DNA of 64,000 nt from Lewinellaceae bacterium (lineage in GTDB: Bacteria > Bacteroidota > Bacteroidia > Chitinophagales > Saprospiraceae), in the NCBI GenBank assembly GCA_020636135.1, contig JACJYK010000001.1, positions 1,350,501 through 1,414,500 on the forward strand, given 5' to 3'. Shown piece after piece: positions 1 through 9,580 of this stretch. A program made the position numbers and the translations under genes. The notes below the pieces were generated by a model that was given only the letters and a program-made list of their open reading frames with translations, was not told the DNA's origin and searched no databases. Position 1 is the stretch's first letter. Each line of letters begins with the position of its first letter.

Positions 1-321
1 TTCACTGCTCAGGACTCAGCGCCGAGTGAACGGGGTAAGCAAGTGCTGGAAGAACACATCCGGTATTGGCTTTCAGATTCCTTTACCATTGCGCATCACG
101 CGGCGGCATTCCGGCCTGCCAGCAGGGATCGCAGGCCGGTGATCGGTTTTCATCCTCAATATCCCAGGATCGGTGTCCTGAACGGTCTCGGTACCAAAGG
201 GGTATCCATAGCGCCTTACCTTGCTGACCTGATGGTTGAATATCTGCGGGACCAGTCTCCATTTCCCGCAGAAGTTGATATCAAAAGATTTGCATACCCG
301 GGAGGGGGTGAATCGCGTTAA
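1..321 (+). CDS. FAD-dependent oxidoreductase (DAO family), C-terminal fragment
   Basis: Frame 1 is open from the first base to a TAA at 319-321, so only about the last 106 residues are present. The segment RPVIGFHPQYPRIGVLNGLG followed by TKG and APYLADLMVEYL resembles the end of glycine/D-amino-acid oxidase-type flavoproteins, where a G-x-G turn and the last helix close the FAD site. The N-terminal Rossmann dinucleotide motif lies outside the window, so substrate and exact subfamily cannot be told. The family assignment rests on the C-terminal pattern only. Confidence 0.7.
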   Translation, partial: FTAQDSAPSERGKQVLEEHIRYWLSDSFTIAHHAAAFRPASRDRRPVIGFHPQYPRIGVLNGLGTKGVSIAPYLADLMVEYLRDQSPFPAEVDIKRFAYPGGGESR

Positions 322-406
322 ATTTATATTAATATGGATCCAGCAGCTTACCGAAGTGGCTTGAATAGCCATCTATCTAAACATACCAACCAACAAACCC
401 TGCTTT

Positions 407-3400
407 ATGATTCGCAACGTTTTCGGTATTACCATCATGGCCAGTTTACTCTGGTTCTGTCATACCACACAACCATTACCACAAAAAGATAAACCATTGA
501 ATTGGAAAGGAATTGATAGTCTTGAGGCCATAGGTAAATATCAATCAGCAGCTGACGAATGCCGAAAATTATACCTGTCATTACCTGAAAATGCGGTCTC
601 CGAACGCACCAAAGCCCTTATTTACCTGGCAAAATACATGGTCTATCTTGATGCCAGGGATCAGCAGGCAGCCATCCTGTGGCTGGATAAGCAAGCCAAA
701 TTGGCATCGGGGCCGGTTAGTAGCCTGATTCATTCGTTTGTTGGTGAACAGATTGCAGCCTGGGCAGATCAAAACCGTTGGGGGAGAGAGAACCTCTTGC
801 CGGGTGCAGTGCTGGATACAACGGATTTGCAAACCTGGCCCTTATCCGAGTTATACCATTGGGCCATGACCCATTATGAGGCGTCCCTCGTAGATGTACA
901 AGGCACCTCGATACCTCTGACCGAGCTTGGAGATTTGATTGTCTGGGATACATTGGCACAGCAATTTGCACCCAATCTGCATTACCTGTTGCTGGATCGC
1001 GCACTTCAGTTCTTGCAGAGGCCGGAAGTGACAGCAGTAGCAGATGAGTCTGTCCTGCAGGATCTTACTGCTGCCGGACCATTGTCTGAATTCCTCGCGT
1101 GGCAAATTACCGGATCGGACCACGCGTCGCAAGTGCTCAGACACTTCCAGGCCATGCTGAAGTATTCCCGGGAGCATTTATCCGCCCCTCTGCAGATCCA
1201 AACAGACCTGAAAAGACTGAACTATGCATTTAATGCACTGATCCATACAGGCAAAGAGGCTCAATTTGAGGCAACACTTTTCTCAATGACGGAGGAGGAT
1301 TATCCGGTAGCCGAAAAGGCCTGGATTCGATATACGCTTGCTGATTATTGGGTCCATACCAAGTCCTATCTGTCCGAAGAAGCACATGCTGCCCTGAATC
1401 GTAAAGCACATTCCGAAGCAATCGCAATAATCACGGATGAACCGGGGGTGCCGGCAGCACAGGCAGCTCAGGCTCTGATTGATGAACTGGAGACCAAAGA
1501 GTGTAATGTGCAGATGGAAAGTGTCTGGCTTCCTGACCAACCTGCTCTGCTCCACGTGAATTACCGGAATCTAAGCAATGTTGATTGCCGCATATATCGC
1601 CTTGAAAGTACGGATGAATGGCAACGATTGGATGGCAGAGAACGTAAGGCCTGGCTTGAAAGTACCAAAGCCTACAAGGTTTGGACCAGTAAAATCACCG
1701 ATCCCAAAGATTATTTGAGACATTCGACGGAAATCCCGGCACCTGCATTACCGTTCGGCCGGTATGTGCTCGTGGTGACTTCTCAGAATGACCGTGGGGA
1801 GTGGATTTATGCCGAAGCATTTCAGGTCTCCGACATCATTTATGAACGCAACCAAAAAACACCGGTCACTTTTTCCATCTCTTCCCGGTCCAGTGGATTG
1901 CCTCTGGCAGGAGTGAAAGGAACCCTCTATAAATGGGATTACGGCCGTAATCAGCAAAATGCCAGGAAATCCATTGCCGGAACCATTGAAACGGACAGTC
2001 AGGGGCAGGTAACCACAGATAACGGTAATTTTCAGGAGGTTGTCTGGACCCTGGGTAAGGATACCCTGGAGTCGATGGATGGAAACGGTTACCAAGGTTT
2101 TGACGGAGTAATCCAGCAAAATGCTTCGGTGGTTCTATCTGACCGTTCTATCTACCGGCCAGGTCAGCGTATGCAGGTTACAGTTTTATTTTACCAGAAT
2201 AGCCGGTCAGACCGCAAAGTCATGATCGACCAACCCGTTGAAATTCAGTTGGTCGATGCAAATCAGCAGGTCGTATCCTCTATGAAGTTGAGAACCAACA
2301 GATTCGGTAGTGTGAATACCAGTTTTCTGCTTCCTTCCGACCGGCTTGCTGGAAACTGGAGTATTCAAACTCCTGGTTATCAGGGCTATTATGGATTTCA
2401 GGTTGAAGCTTATAAACGTCCTACACTTGAAGTTACCTGGACGCCGGATACCTCCATTCATGTTCTAGGCGATGCGATTACGGTGACCGGTCATGTCCGG
2501 AATCTTGCCGGAAATCCGGTACAGGGAGCCACGGGTAAATTCACCGTTTACCGGCAGATGCCCTGGTTCGATTATTGGAGAATACCTGCCTATAACAGAC
2601 GGGAACAGATTGCTGCCGGTGTCGTAAAGGTTGACGACCAGGGCAACTTTTCATTTAATTACGATGCCTTGCCGGATCCGTATGCCACCCAGGCCAAGCG
2701 CCCGGTCACCTATCATTTTTCCATCGAGGTTGAGGTGACGGATTTGAACGGAGAGACACAATCCAATCAGCAGGTTCAGATCCTTACTCAGGATCCGGTC
2801 CGCGTATTGATTCCTGTTCAGGATGTATTGGTTGATGCGACGGAAATTGCATTGTCCTGGCAGTTGCAAAATTATTCGGGTCAACCCTTGTCCATATCCG
2901 GAAACTACCAATTGGTTCAGTTGGCAAATCCTGGACGCCTGATTCGGAGAAGGTTGTACCCCAGGCCGGATATGCCCGTGTTGTCACCTGGTGAGTTTCA
3001 AAAACTGTTTCCGCTGGATGCCTATCAAGACGAAGACAACTGGCAAAACTGGAGAGATGATCAGGTGATCCGGCATGCATCCTGGCAGTCTTCCACAGAT
3101 GGGAACGTAAGCATCAATCTGACCGGCATAGCACCCGGTGCCTACCGGCTGGAGGTAATAGCTGAAGGCCAGAAGGAAGCCAAATACGGATATTTCCTGG
3201 TAGCCAATACTTCTCTGCCACTGGCCATTTCCGACTTGTTGCTATTGAAAAAGGACAAGGGCTCGTATGAACCCGGAGAACAAGCCGTCGTGAATCTTGG
3301 TTCTGCGTGGAGCGGACTTCCGGTTACCATTCGTATTATACACAGTGGAGCAGAGATTATTTCGTCCATGATCCGGCTTGAAAGTTGGAGCAAGGTAGAG

Positions 3401-6253
3401 GTCCCGATCCTACTGGGTGATTTTGGTAATGTGGTACTTCAGATCTCAGCCGTGAGGGATAACCGGACTTTATCGCAGACGATGGTATTGCCTGTTCCCT
3501 GGAAGAACAAAACCCTGCTGGTCGATCGGATTAGTTTTGATTCGGTGGTTGAGCCAGGGCAGATTCTGGATTGGTCACTCCGGGTAACCGATGCGGACGG
3601 GACGCCGGTGGAAGCAGAGGTGACCGCTGTATTGTATGATGCGTCATTAGATAAACTGAATCCCCATGAATGGTTCCTGCCGGAAATGCCTCAGCGATGG
3701 TATCCGGAGGATCCCTGGACCTGGCGGATGAGTGATATCAAATGGTTATCCATGGTTCAATATCCTCCGATCACCAGTGCGGGAGTACCTTCGATCCCAT
3801 GGTTTTATCTGAACAGTTTCCGATATCCTCAATTTGGTGGCCGGGTACTTCGCGCTCAGAACATGGAATCGGATATGATGTCCAGGGAAGCAGGTAATCC
3901 AGCTCCCGCTCCACCAGCAACAGCACAGGCAAAAATGGAAGATCAACCTGTTGAAGATCAGCCTGGACAGGAACAAACATCCGGAGAAGCATTAATGAAG
4001 ATCCGGAAGAATTTTGATGAAACCGCTTTCTTCTTCCCTCAGTTGAAGACAAAACCAACGGGAGAAGTAGAATTACCCTTTACGATGCCGGATGCCTATA
4101 CACGATGGAAATGGATGATCATCGCGCATACACCACAGATGGCTGCAGTCATCCATACCGAATCGGTCGAAAGCCGCCTGGACCTTATGTTATTCCCTAA
4201 TTTGCCGCGTATCGTGCGCAGCGGCGACCTGATCGAATGGCCGGTAAAAGTAGTGAATACCGGTAATGAGAACCTTCCCGCAGTCGTACGTCTGGATTTC
4301 TTTAACGTGAACAACAGAGAACCTTTGCCGGGATTGACGGGACAGCCGGAGCGGGACATTAACCTGGAGGCCCATGGATCAGAATTCATATCCTGGATGG
4401 TTCAGATACCTGCTGATTATGTAGGTGTATTGGGATGCACTATTCGCGTTCAATCCGGAGCTAAGGGAGATCAGGAAGAGCGGCTGATCCCGGTGCTCAC
4501 CAATCAGACGCTGGTAACCGACACCTATCCATTTTACATGGATCCGAATACGGACAAAACGATTGAAGTCGATGCACTCAAACGGATTTTCGAGCGACCA
4601 GAGCTGCAATTGATTGGTTATCAAATGGACTGGACTGCAGATCCGGCATGGCTGGTCCTGCCAGCCTTGGCTTATGTGCAGGGGCAACGTCACCTCACTG
4701 CTGCCGACTGGGCGGAATCAGCATACAGCTGGATATTAGGTGAATCCATCGTAGCCAATCCCCTGATACGCCAGGAAATTGCCAATTGGCCGGTCGAAAC
4801 ACTAAAAAGTCCGCTGGAAGGACAGGATGAAGTTAAAGCCGTCTTACTTCGTGAGACCCCCTGGGTATTGGATGCCAGTTCAGAGACCTGGCAGATGCAA
4901 CAGATCAAAGGATTCCTGGAGCCAAATACGGTTGCCTATCAAAAGGTGCATAGCCTGGAGCAGTTACGGTCTCTCCAGAATGGAGATGGCGGATTTACCT
5001 GGTGTCCTCAGGGAAACTCCGATGTGTGGATGACGATTTATGTAATGGATATCCTGAGTCGTCTGCACAGTGAGCTCGACTGGCATCCTGCTGATACGGA
5101 CTGGATAGGTGAAGCGTTGGCCTATATCGACAGGCAAATGGAACGAAACATTCAACTGGACCCTGACCGCAAACATATCACTTCGCTGGATGTAAAGGCA
5201 TTGTCCGTATTAACACGCTGGAGCGATGTGCGGACCGTACCGGATAGCAAATGGATCCAATTTGCCTTAAAGGTACTGCCGGAGCAATGGATCGATCTTC
5301 CACTACAACTGCAGGCTTATGCAGGGGAATTATTGCGAAAGGACCATCCCGATGTTTCAAAGACCATCCTGGAGTCGCTGTTGGAACGTTCCATCGTCCA
5401 TCCGGAACTGGGTCGATACTGGAAAGGTCAGCCAGGATACAGCTGGGAACACGCACCGATAGCCACCCAGGCTGCCATCATTCAGTTCATGCGAACCATG
5501 CAAGTCGATGAGTCGGTGATCCGTTCGGGCATCCAGTGGCTGTTGAAAAATAAACAAACCAATCACTGGGACTCGGGCAGTGACACTTATGTTGCCATCC
5601 AGGCCATCTGGACCGGTACCCGGAGCCTTCCCGTGAGCTCGGTTCCTCTGGCGATCCGGGTCGGTAATTGGACGGCGCCGGCAGTGATCCGCGGTGAGAA
5701 ACGCTGGGATCCGACAGACATCGGGAAAGACATGCAGACGGTAACTGTTACCAACAAAGGCGGTCAGATTGCCTGGGGTGGGATTTATGTACAATCTCTA
5801 CAGCCCCTTTCTGCAGTCCAGGCTCAACGTCAGGAAGGAGTGGTCCTTCAACGACTCATCAGTGAGGTGAAAGGGCAGGAGATCGTGCCCTTATCCGGTT
5901 CCGCACAACTCGCAAAAGGCGCACGGATAAGGGTTCGTCTGACCTTGAAAACAGACCGGGACCTGGACTATGTATACATCAAGGATTTACGGGCTGCCGG
6001 GTTGGAGCCTGTCGATCAGCGCAGCGGATATCACTGGCAGCAGGGCTTGAGTTATTATCAGGTTGTTCGTGATGAAGCCCAGGAGTTTTTTCTTGATCAC
6101 GTACGCCCTGGGACGCACATCATCGAATTTGATGCTTACGTAAGCCAGTATGGTACTTACGAGGCAGGATATGCTTTGATGCAATGTCTGTACGCTCCTG
6201 CATTTGCTGCACGGACTGATGGGAAACAAATCCGGATCAATCCTGTCCAGTAA
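407..6253 (+). CDS. Alpha-2-macroglobulin family protein, large, without thioester motif
   Basis: A 1948-residue secreted or envelope protein. It starts with a hydrophobic signal segment ending near LLWFC. A lipobox is possible, but Phe at -1 is atypical, so lipidation is uncertain. The macroglobulin MG2-type motif DRSIYRPGQ lies near residue 578, an A2M-type segment (LPRIVRSGD) near 1260, and an alpha-alpha barrel segment (LRSLQNGDGGFTW) near 1520, which matches the thioester-domain region of bacterial A2Ms. The usual GCxEQ thioester is absent; the expected place reads YVQGQRHLTAADW. Bacterial A2Ms are thought to trap or block foreign proteases; without the thioester, covalent trapping is unlikely. 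A Pro/Ala/Gln-rich linker lies near residues 1165-1195. It is a stand-alone gene with no PbpC neighbour. Confidence 0.88.
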   Translation: MIRNVFGITIMASLLWFCHTTQPLPQKDKPLNWKGIDSLEAIGKYQSAADECRKLYLSLPENAVSERTKALIYLAKYMVYLDARDQQAAILWLDKQAKLASGPVSSLIHSFVGEQIAAWADQNRWGRENLLPGAVLDTTDLQTWPLSELYHWAMTHYEASLVDVQGTSIPLTELGDLIVWDTLAQQFAPNLHYLLLDRALQFLQRPEVTAVADESVLQDLTAAGPLSEFLAWQITGSDHASQVLRHFQAMLKYSREHLSAPLQIQTDLKRLNYAFNALIHTGKEAQFEATLFSMTEEDYPVAEKAWIRYTLADYWVHTKSYLSEEAHAALNRKAHSEAIAIITDEPGVPAAQAAQALIDELETKECNVQMESVWLPDQPALLHVNYRNLSNVDCRIYRLESTDEWQRLDGRERKAWLESTKAYKVWTSKITDPKDYLRHSTEIPAPALPFGRYVLVVTSQNDRGEWIYAEAFQVSDIIYERNQKTPVTFSISSRSSGLPLAGVKGTLYKWDYGRNQQNARKSIAGTIETDSQGQVTTDNGNFQEVVWTLGKDTLESMDGNGYQGFDGVIQQNASVVLSDRSIYRPGQRMQVTVLFYQNSRSDRKVMIDQPVEIQLVDANQQVVSSMKLRTNRFGSVNTSFLLPSDRLAGNWSIQTPGYQGYYGFQVEAYKRPTLEVTWTPDTSIHVLGDAITVTGHVRNLAGNPVQGATGKFTVYRQMPWFDYWRIPAYNRREQIAAGVVKVDDQGNFSFNYDALPDPYATQAKRPVTYHFSIEVEVTDLNGETQSNQQVQILTQDPVRVLIPVQDVLVDATEIALSWQLQNYSGQPLSISGNYQLVQLANPGRLIRRRLYPRPDMPVLSPGEFQKLFPLDAYQDEDNWQNWRDDQVIRHASWQSSTDGNVSINLTGIAPGAYRLEVIAEGQKEAKYGYFLVANTSLPLAISDLLLLKKDKGSYEPGEQAVVNLGSAWSGLPVTIRIIHSGAEIISSMIRLESWSKVEVPILLGDFGNVVLQISAVRDNRTLSQTMVLPVPWKNKTLLVDRISFDSVVEPGQILDWSLRVTDADGTPVEAEVTAVLYDASLDKLNPHEWFLPEMPQRWYPEDPWTWRMSDIKWLSMVQYPPITSAGVPSIPWFYLNSFRYPQFGGRVLRAQNMESDMMSREAGNPAPAPPATAQAKMEDQPVEDQPGQEQTSGEALMKIRKNFDETAFFFPQLKTKPTGEVELPFTMPDAYTRWKWMIIAHTPQMAAVIHTESVESRLDLMLFPNLPRIVRSGDLIEWPVKVVNTGNENLPAVVRLDFFNVNNREPLPGLTGQPERDINLEAHGSEFISWMVQIPADYVGVLGCTIRVQSGAKGDQEERLIPVLTNQTLVTDTYPFYMDPNTDKTIEVDALKRIFERPELQLIGYQMDWTADPAWLVLPALAYVQGQRHLTAADWAESAYSWILGESIVANPLIRQEIANWPVETLKSPLEGQDEVKAVLLRETPWVLDASSETWQMQQIKGFLEPNTVAYQKVHSLEQLRSLQNGDGGFTWCPQGNSDVWMTIYVMDILSRLHSELDWHPADTDWIGEALAYIDRQMERNIQLDPDRKHITSLDVKALSVLTRWSDVRTVPDSKWIQFALKVLPEQWIDLPLQLQAYAGELLRKDHPDVSKTILESLLERSIVHPELGRYWKGQPGYSWEHAPIATQAAIIQFMRTMQVDESVIRSGIQWLLKNKQTNHWDSGSDTYVAIQAIWTGTRSLPVSSVPLAIRVGNWTAPAVIRGEKRWDPTDIGKDMQTVTVTNKGGQIAWGGIYVQSLQPLSAVQAQRQEGVVLQRLISEVKGQEIVPLSGSAQLAKGARIRVRLTLKTDRDLDYVYIKDLRAAGLEPVDQRSGYHWQQGLSYYQVVRDEAQEFFLDHVRPGTHIIEFDAYVSQYGTYEAGYALMQCLYAPAFAARTDGKQIRINPVQ

Positions 6254-6373
6254 GTTGACCGGTATTCATATGGCCAAAGAATGCATTTCATCGCCCGGAG
6301 CATGCGTTGAATCGAAAATTGATGCACGCAGGCAAGAGATGGTCTATCTTTCTGTTGATAAAAACTACTGAAA

Positions 6374-6985
6374 ATGACAGACGATAAGAATTTCCGTGAA
6401 GATCATGCCCAAACCATCATTCGCAATCATATGATCTGGTCCATGGGAGCCGGGTTTATTCCGGTACCTATTGCCGATTTCTTTGCGGTCAGTGCGATCC
6501 AGTTGGATATGATCCGCCAATTATGCAAATTGTATGAAGTCGACTTTAAGGAACGCCAGGGAAAGGCGCTGGTCACTTCCTTGACAGGTTCCGGGTTGGC
6601 CCGCCTGGGAGCCCGTGCCGTGAAGTTTATCCCGGGAGTGGGTAGCGTCTTAGGTGGGATTACGATGGCTGTTCTGTCCGGAGCTTCCTCCTATGCGTTG
6701 GGACAAGTCTTCATTAAACATTTTGATACCGGGGGGACGATCCTGGATTTTGATGTGGAGCGGTTGAAGAAATATTACAATGAAATGTTTGAGAAAGGGA
6801 AAGAAGTTGCTCAGGATCTGCAGCGCCAGCAACAGGATACCCGCGAACAGAAAAAGCATGAAAGAGATGAAGCTCTTGCTGCCGATGTCGTAGAAAAACT
6901 TAAGTCTTTGGCTGAATTGAAGAGTCAGGGCGTAATTACCGAGGCGGAGTTTCAAAAAATGAAAGAAAGGCTGATCAACGCCTGA
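6374..6985 (+). CDS. DUF697-like protein with C-terminal SHOCT-type helix pair
   Basis: A 203-residue protein. Residues 10-120 carry two Gly/Ala-rich hydrophobic stretches (WSMGAGFIPVPIADFFAV and KFIPGVGSVLGGITMAVLSG) typical of DUF697/YcjF-like proteins, which often accompany GTPases. Then comes a charged helical linker rich in Gln, Arg and Lys (about 140-165). The end, LAELKSQGVITEAEFQKMK, is a short SHOCT-type oligomerisation motif. Function is unknown; membrane association is likely from the hydrophobic segments. A TATCTTTC element (6345-6352) upstream is one base off the -7 consensus. The 3' end overlaps the convergent tsaD by 11 nt. Confidence 0.75.
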   Translation: MTDDKNFREDHAQTIIRNHMIWSMGAGFIPVPIADFFAVSAIQLDMIRQLCKLYEVDFKERQGKALVTSLTGSGLARLGARAVKFIPGVGSVLGGITMAVLSGASSYALGQVFIKHFDTGGTILDFDVERLKKYYNEMFEKGKEVAQDLQRQQQDTREQKKHERDEALAADVVEKLKSLAELKSQGVITEAEFQKMKERLINA

Positions 6986-8024
6986 TCGGATGATGGGGCA
7001 GGGGCATGCGGGCAGCCGGTGCCAGGTCAAGGGATGCAAAATCTCCCTCCAGGTATTTATAATATCCGGCAACGGCGATCATGCCTGCATTGTCCGTACA
7101 ATAAGCAAAGTCCGGGATGAATAGATCCCATCCATGAAGTTTAGCTGCTTCAGTTGCGGCGTGGCGTAATCCACTGTTGGCAGAAACACCTCCGGCCAGA
7201 GCCAGGGTATGAATGCCCGTATCTTTTGCCGCCTGGATAAGTTTTTCCATCAGGGACTGGATGATAGCGGACTGGATGGATGCACACAGATCATCCAGGT
7301 TGTTATTGACAAAATCCGGGTCTTCCCTGCTTTGTTTTTCAACAAAATAACGAATCGCAGTTTTCAGTCCTGAAAAGCTGAAATTGTATCCCTCCAGCTG
7401 CGGTTTTGGAAATGGATAAACTGGTGTGCCTGAACGTGCTAACCGGTCGATCTTTGGCCCTGCGGGATAGCCCAGTCCCAATAATTTACCTGATTTATCA
7501 AATGCCTCACCGGCAGCGTCATCCAGGGTCTCACCGAGAATTTCCATATCGGCATGGTTATTCACCTGAACGATCTGGGTATGGCCTCCGGACACGGTAA
7601 GGCACAGAAAAGGAAATTTCGGATAAGGAGTTTCTGCAAAATGAGCCAGTACATGGGCTTCCATGTGGTGGATAGCCAGCAGGGGTACATTCAGACTGAG
7701 GGCCAAACCTTTGGCAAAGGACATTCCAACAATTAGTGAACCCAGTAAACCCGGGCCTGCGGTGACCGCAATCGCATTAATTTCCTGGAGGGATACACCA
7801 GCCAGTTTTAAGGCTTTTTCTGTAACCGGCAAGATGGATTCCTGATGTGCCCGGGATGCAACTTCAGGAACTATTCCTCCATAATTTACATGCTCCAGCT
7901 GAGATGAAACGATATTGCTCAGCACCGTTCCATTCTTCCAGATTGCGACTGAAGTATCATCACAGGAGGATTCAATTGCGAGGATGACAGGATTTTGTAC
8001 TATTTTAAACTGGCTATACACCAA
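6975..8024 (-). CDS. tsaD: tRNA N6-adenosine threonylcarbamoyltransferase TsaD
   Basis: TsaD transfers threonylcarbamoyl to A37 of ANN-decoding tRNAs together with TsaB and TsaE. The family signature ESSCDDTSVA (residues 18-27), the metal-binding HHMEAH (about 117-122) and the ASKH-fold phosphate motif LALAGGVSANS (about 275-285) are all present. The length of 349 residues is typical. There is no ATG at the 5' end: the longest frame begins with TTG at 8024 followed directly by GTG at 8021, and either may be used. It is monocistronic, divergent from the gene at 8160 and convergent with the DUF697-like gene. Confidence 0.96.
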   Translation of the reverse strand: MVYSQFKIVQNPVILAIESSCDDTSVAIWKNGTVLSNIVSSQLEHVNYGGIVPEVASRAHQESILPVTEKALKLAGVSLQEINAIAVTAGPGLLGSLIVGMSFAKGLALSLNVPLLAIHHMEAHVLAHFAETPYPKFPFLCLTVSGGHTQIVQVNNHADMEILGETLDDAAGEAFDKSGKLLGLGYPAGPKIDRLARSGTPVYPFPKPQLEGYNFSFSGLKTAIRYFVEKQSREDPDFVNNNLDDLCASIQSAIIQSLMEKLIQAAKDTGIHTLALAGGVSANSGLRHAATEAAKLHGWDLFIPDFAYCTDNAGMIAVAGYYKYLEGDFASLDLAPAARMPLPHHPIRR

Positions 8025-8159
8025 TCAAATGTTTTTTTTCATCTTTAAGAATGCAAGGACAAAGTTCCGGATATTCAACCAAAAAGAAGATTTGGTATTG
8101 GATGAAATGTGGTGAAAAATAATTATAATTGCGCAAAACCGATCTAAAGACGTCAGATT

Positions 8160-8744
8160 ATGCGATTGATTATCAACTTAGTTTTAGTGCTTATCAGCGT
8201 TGCCTTGATCTACATGGTAGTTGAGTCCATTGCGGTTCCAATCCGTTTCAAGACCATGAAAGACAAACGGGAGCAAGCTGTAATTGATAAATTAATGTTG
8301 ATCCGGAATGTTCAGAATATGTATCAGGACATTACCGGGTCGTATGCTCCTACCTGGGAGCAACTGAAAGACACCCTGACCAATGGTCGCTTTATGTACA
8401 TCAACATTAAGGGTGACCCTGATGATCCTAATTTTAAAGATTTCGAGCGCGATACCTCTTATTCGAATGCAATTGACAGCATTCGTGCCCTTGGTATTGA
8501 CCTGGCTCATATCGGAAATATTCCTTTTACGGAAAATGAGCAGTTCAATTTGTATGCGGATACTGCAGAATACCAGCAGGTCAGTGTTAACGTGATTGAA
8601 GTTGGTACACAGTACAAATCATTCATGGGTCCTTATGCCGACCCCTCCTTTGCCCGGTATGATAACTCCTATGATCCGAATAAAGTGATTAAATTTGGCG
8701 ACAAAACAACGCCAAATACTGCAGGCAATTGGGAGAAAAGATAG
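8160..8744 (+). CDS. Conserved hypothetical protein with N-terminal membrane anchor
   Basis: A 194-residue protein with one transmembrane segment (about residues 3-22). It is followed by a basic, charged helix (RFKTMKDKREQAVIDKLMLIR) and a soluble domain containing MYQDITGSYAPTWEQL. The anchor-plus-long-helix layout is reminiscent of pseudopilins, but there is no prepilin peptidase site, so I do not call it a pilin. It overlaps the DUF3822 gene by 16 nt and so is probably co-transcribed with DUF3822 and rsmD. A weak -7-like box, TATAATTG (8124-8131), precedes it. Function is unknown. Confidence 0.75.
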   Translation: MRLIINLVLVLISVALIYMVVESIAVPIRFKTMKDKREQAVIDKLMLIRNVQNMYQDITGSYAPTWEQLKDTLTNGRFMYINIKGDPDDPNFKDFERDTSYSNAIDSIRALGIDLAHIGNIPFTENEQFNLYADTAEYQQVSVNVIEVGTQYKSFMGPYADPSFARYDNSYDPNKVIKFGDKTTPNTAGNWEKR

Positions 8745-9580
8745 AAAAAGGATCAAAAGGTATTTATATTCCAGGGAACAAATCAGCCGTTCCCAAACTG
8801 TCTTTACTGCTTGGTAAAGACAGTTTTTTTTGCATCCATATCGACTCTCATCAGCGCCTGACGTTTTATCGCACCGGACGTAAATCCTCCTTCAAGCAAT
8901 CGGTCATCGAGTGGCTTGAAGAAAGTATTCAGCTATCGGAGTTACTCCAGGAATCAACCCTTGAGGTGTGGGTAGGACTGATCCAGCAACATTATACCTT
9001 TGTCCCGGTACCCCTGTACCAGGAAGAACACCGGGATCTCTACGCACAGCGGGCCTTTTATCTGCCACTTCGGGATGCTACCTGGACAGACTCCATTACC
9101 ACCAGAGACTATATAAAGGTGTTGTACGAAGCAGACCGTGAATTATACAAGGTGCTTTACCAATACCTGCCCGAGGTTTCCTGTACCCATTATCTTACCC
9201 CCTTGTTGCGCCGGTTTTACGAACAATTCGGGGATCACAATAAGACCCTGTGTCTGGCCAATGTGCGGGGCGGATACCTGACACTGGCCGTCTTTGCGGA
9301 TGGGAAACTGATCTTCGTAAACCTGTTTGAGTGGCAGAAAGATGAAGACATCTACTATTATCTGGCATTGATGGTCAACCAGCTTGAACTCGATCCCGGT
9401 AAGCTGATCATGTATCTGAGCGGAGAATGGGTGCCGGATAGCGATCGGCACAAATGGGTCAGACGCAAGTTCAAACAATGGAAATGGACCCACGTACAAA
9501 ATCATCTTTTCTCTGCTTCCGTGAAGAAGCACAATCTTCAGGCTTTCCAATTGTATGATCTAGTTTGTCCCTTCTTATGA
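8729..9580 (+). CDS. DUF3822 family protein
   Basis: A 283-residue protein of the Bacteroidota family DUF3822, recognised by overall pattern and by its position directly before rsmD. The sequence is compatible with an actin-like ATPase-type fold, but function is not established. No in-frame ATG exists before a Met near residue 215, so translation must begin at a non-ATG codon. TTG at 8729, overlapping the end of the preceding gene, is the best candidate. The stop codon overlaps the rsmD start (ATGA at 9577-9580), which implies translational coupling. Confidence 0.75.
   Translation: MGEKIEKGSKGIYIPGNKSAVPKLSLLLGKDSFFCIHIDSHQRLTFYRTGRKSSFKQSVIEWLEESIQLSELLQESTLEVWVGLIQQHYTFVPVPLYQEEHRDLYAQRAFYLPLRDATWTDSITTRDYIKVLYEADRELYKVLYQYLPEVSCTHYLTPLLRRFYEQFGDHNKTLCLANVRGGYLTLAVFADGKLIFVNLFEWQKDEDIYYYLALMVNQLELDPGKLIMYLSGEWVPDSDRHKWVRRKFKQWKWTHVQNHLFSASVKKHNLQAFQLYDLVCPFL

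Noticed and set aside
5357..5794. 145-codon minus-strand frame inside the A2M gene
   Set aside because: It is opposite a clearly real coding sequence and has no family pattern.
8160..8744. Call as a type IV pilin
   Set aside because: No prepilin peptidase cleavage site (G|FxxxE), and no pilus assembly genes nearby.
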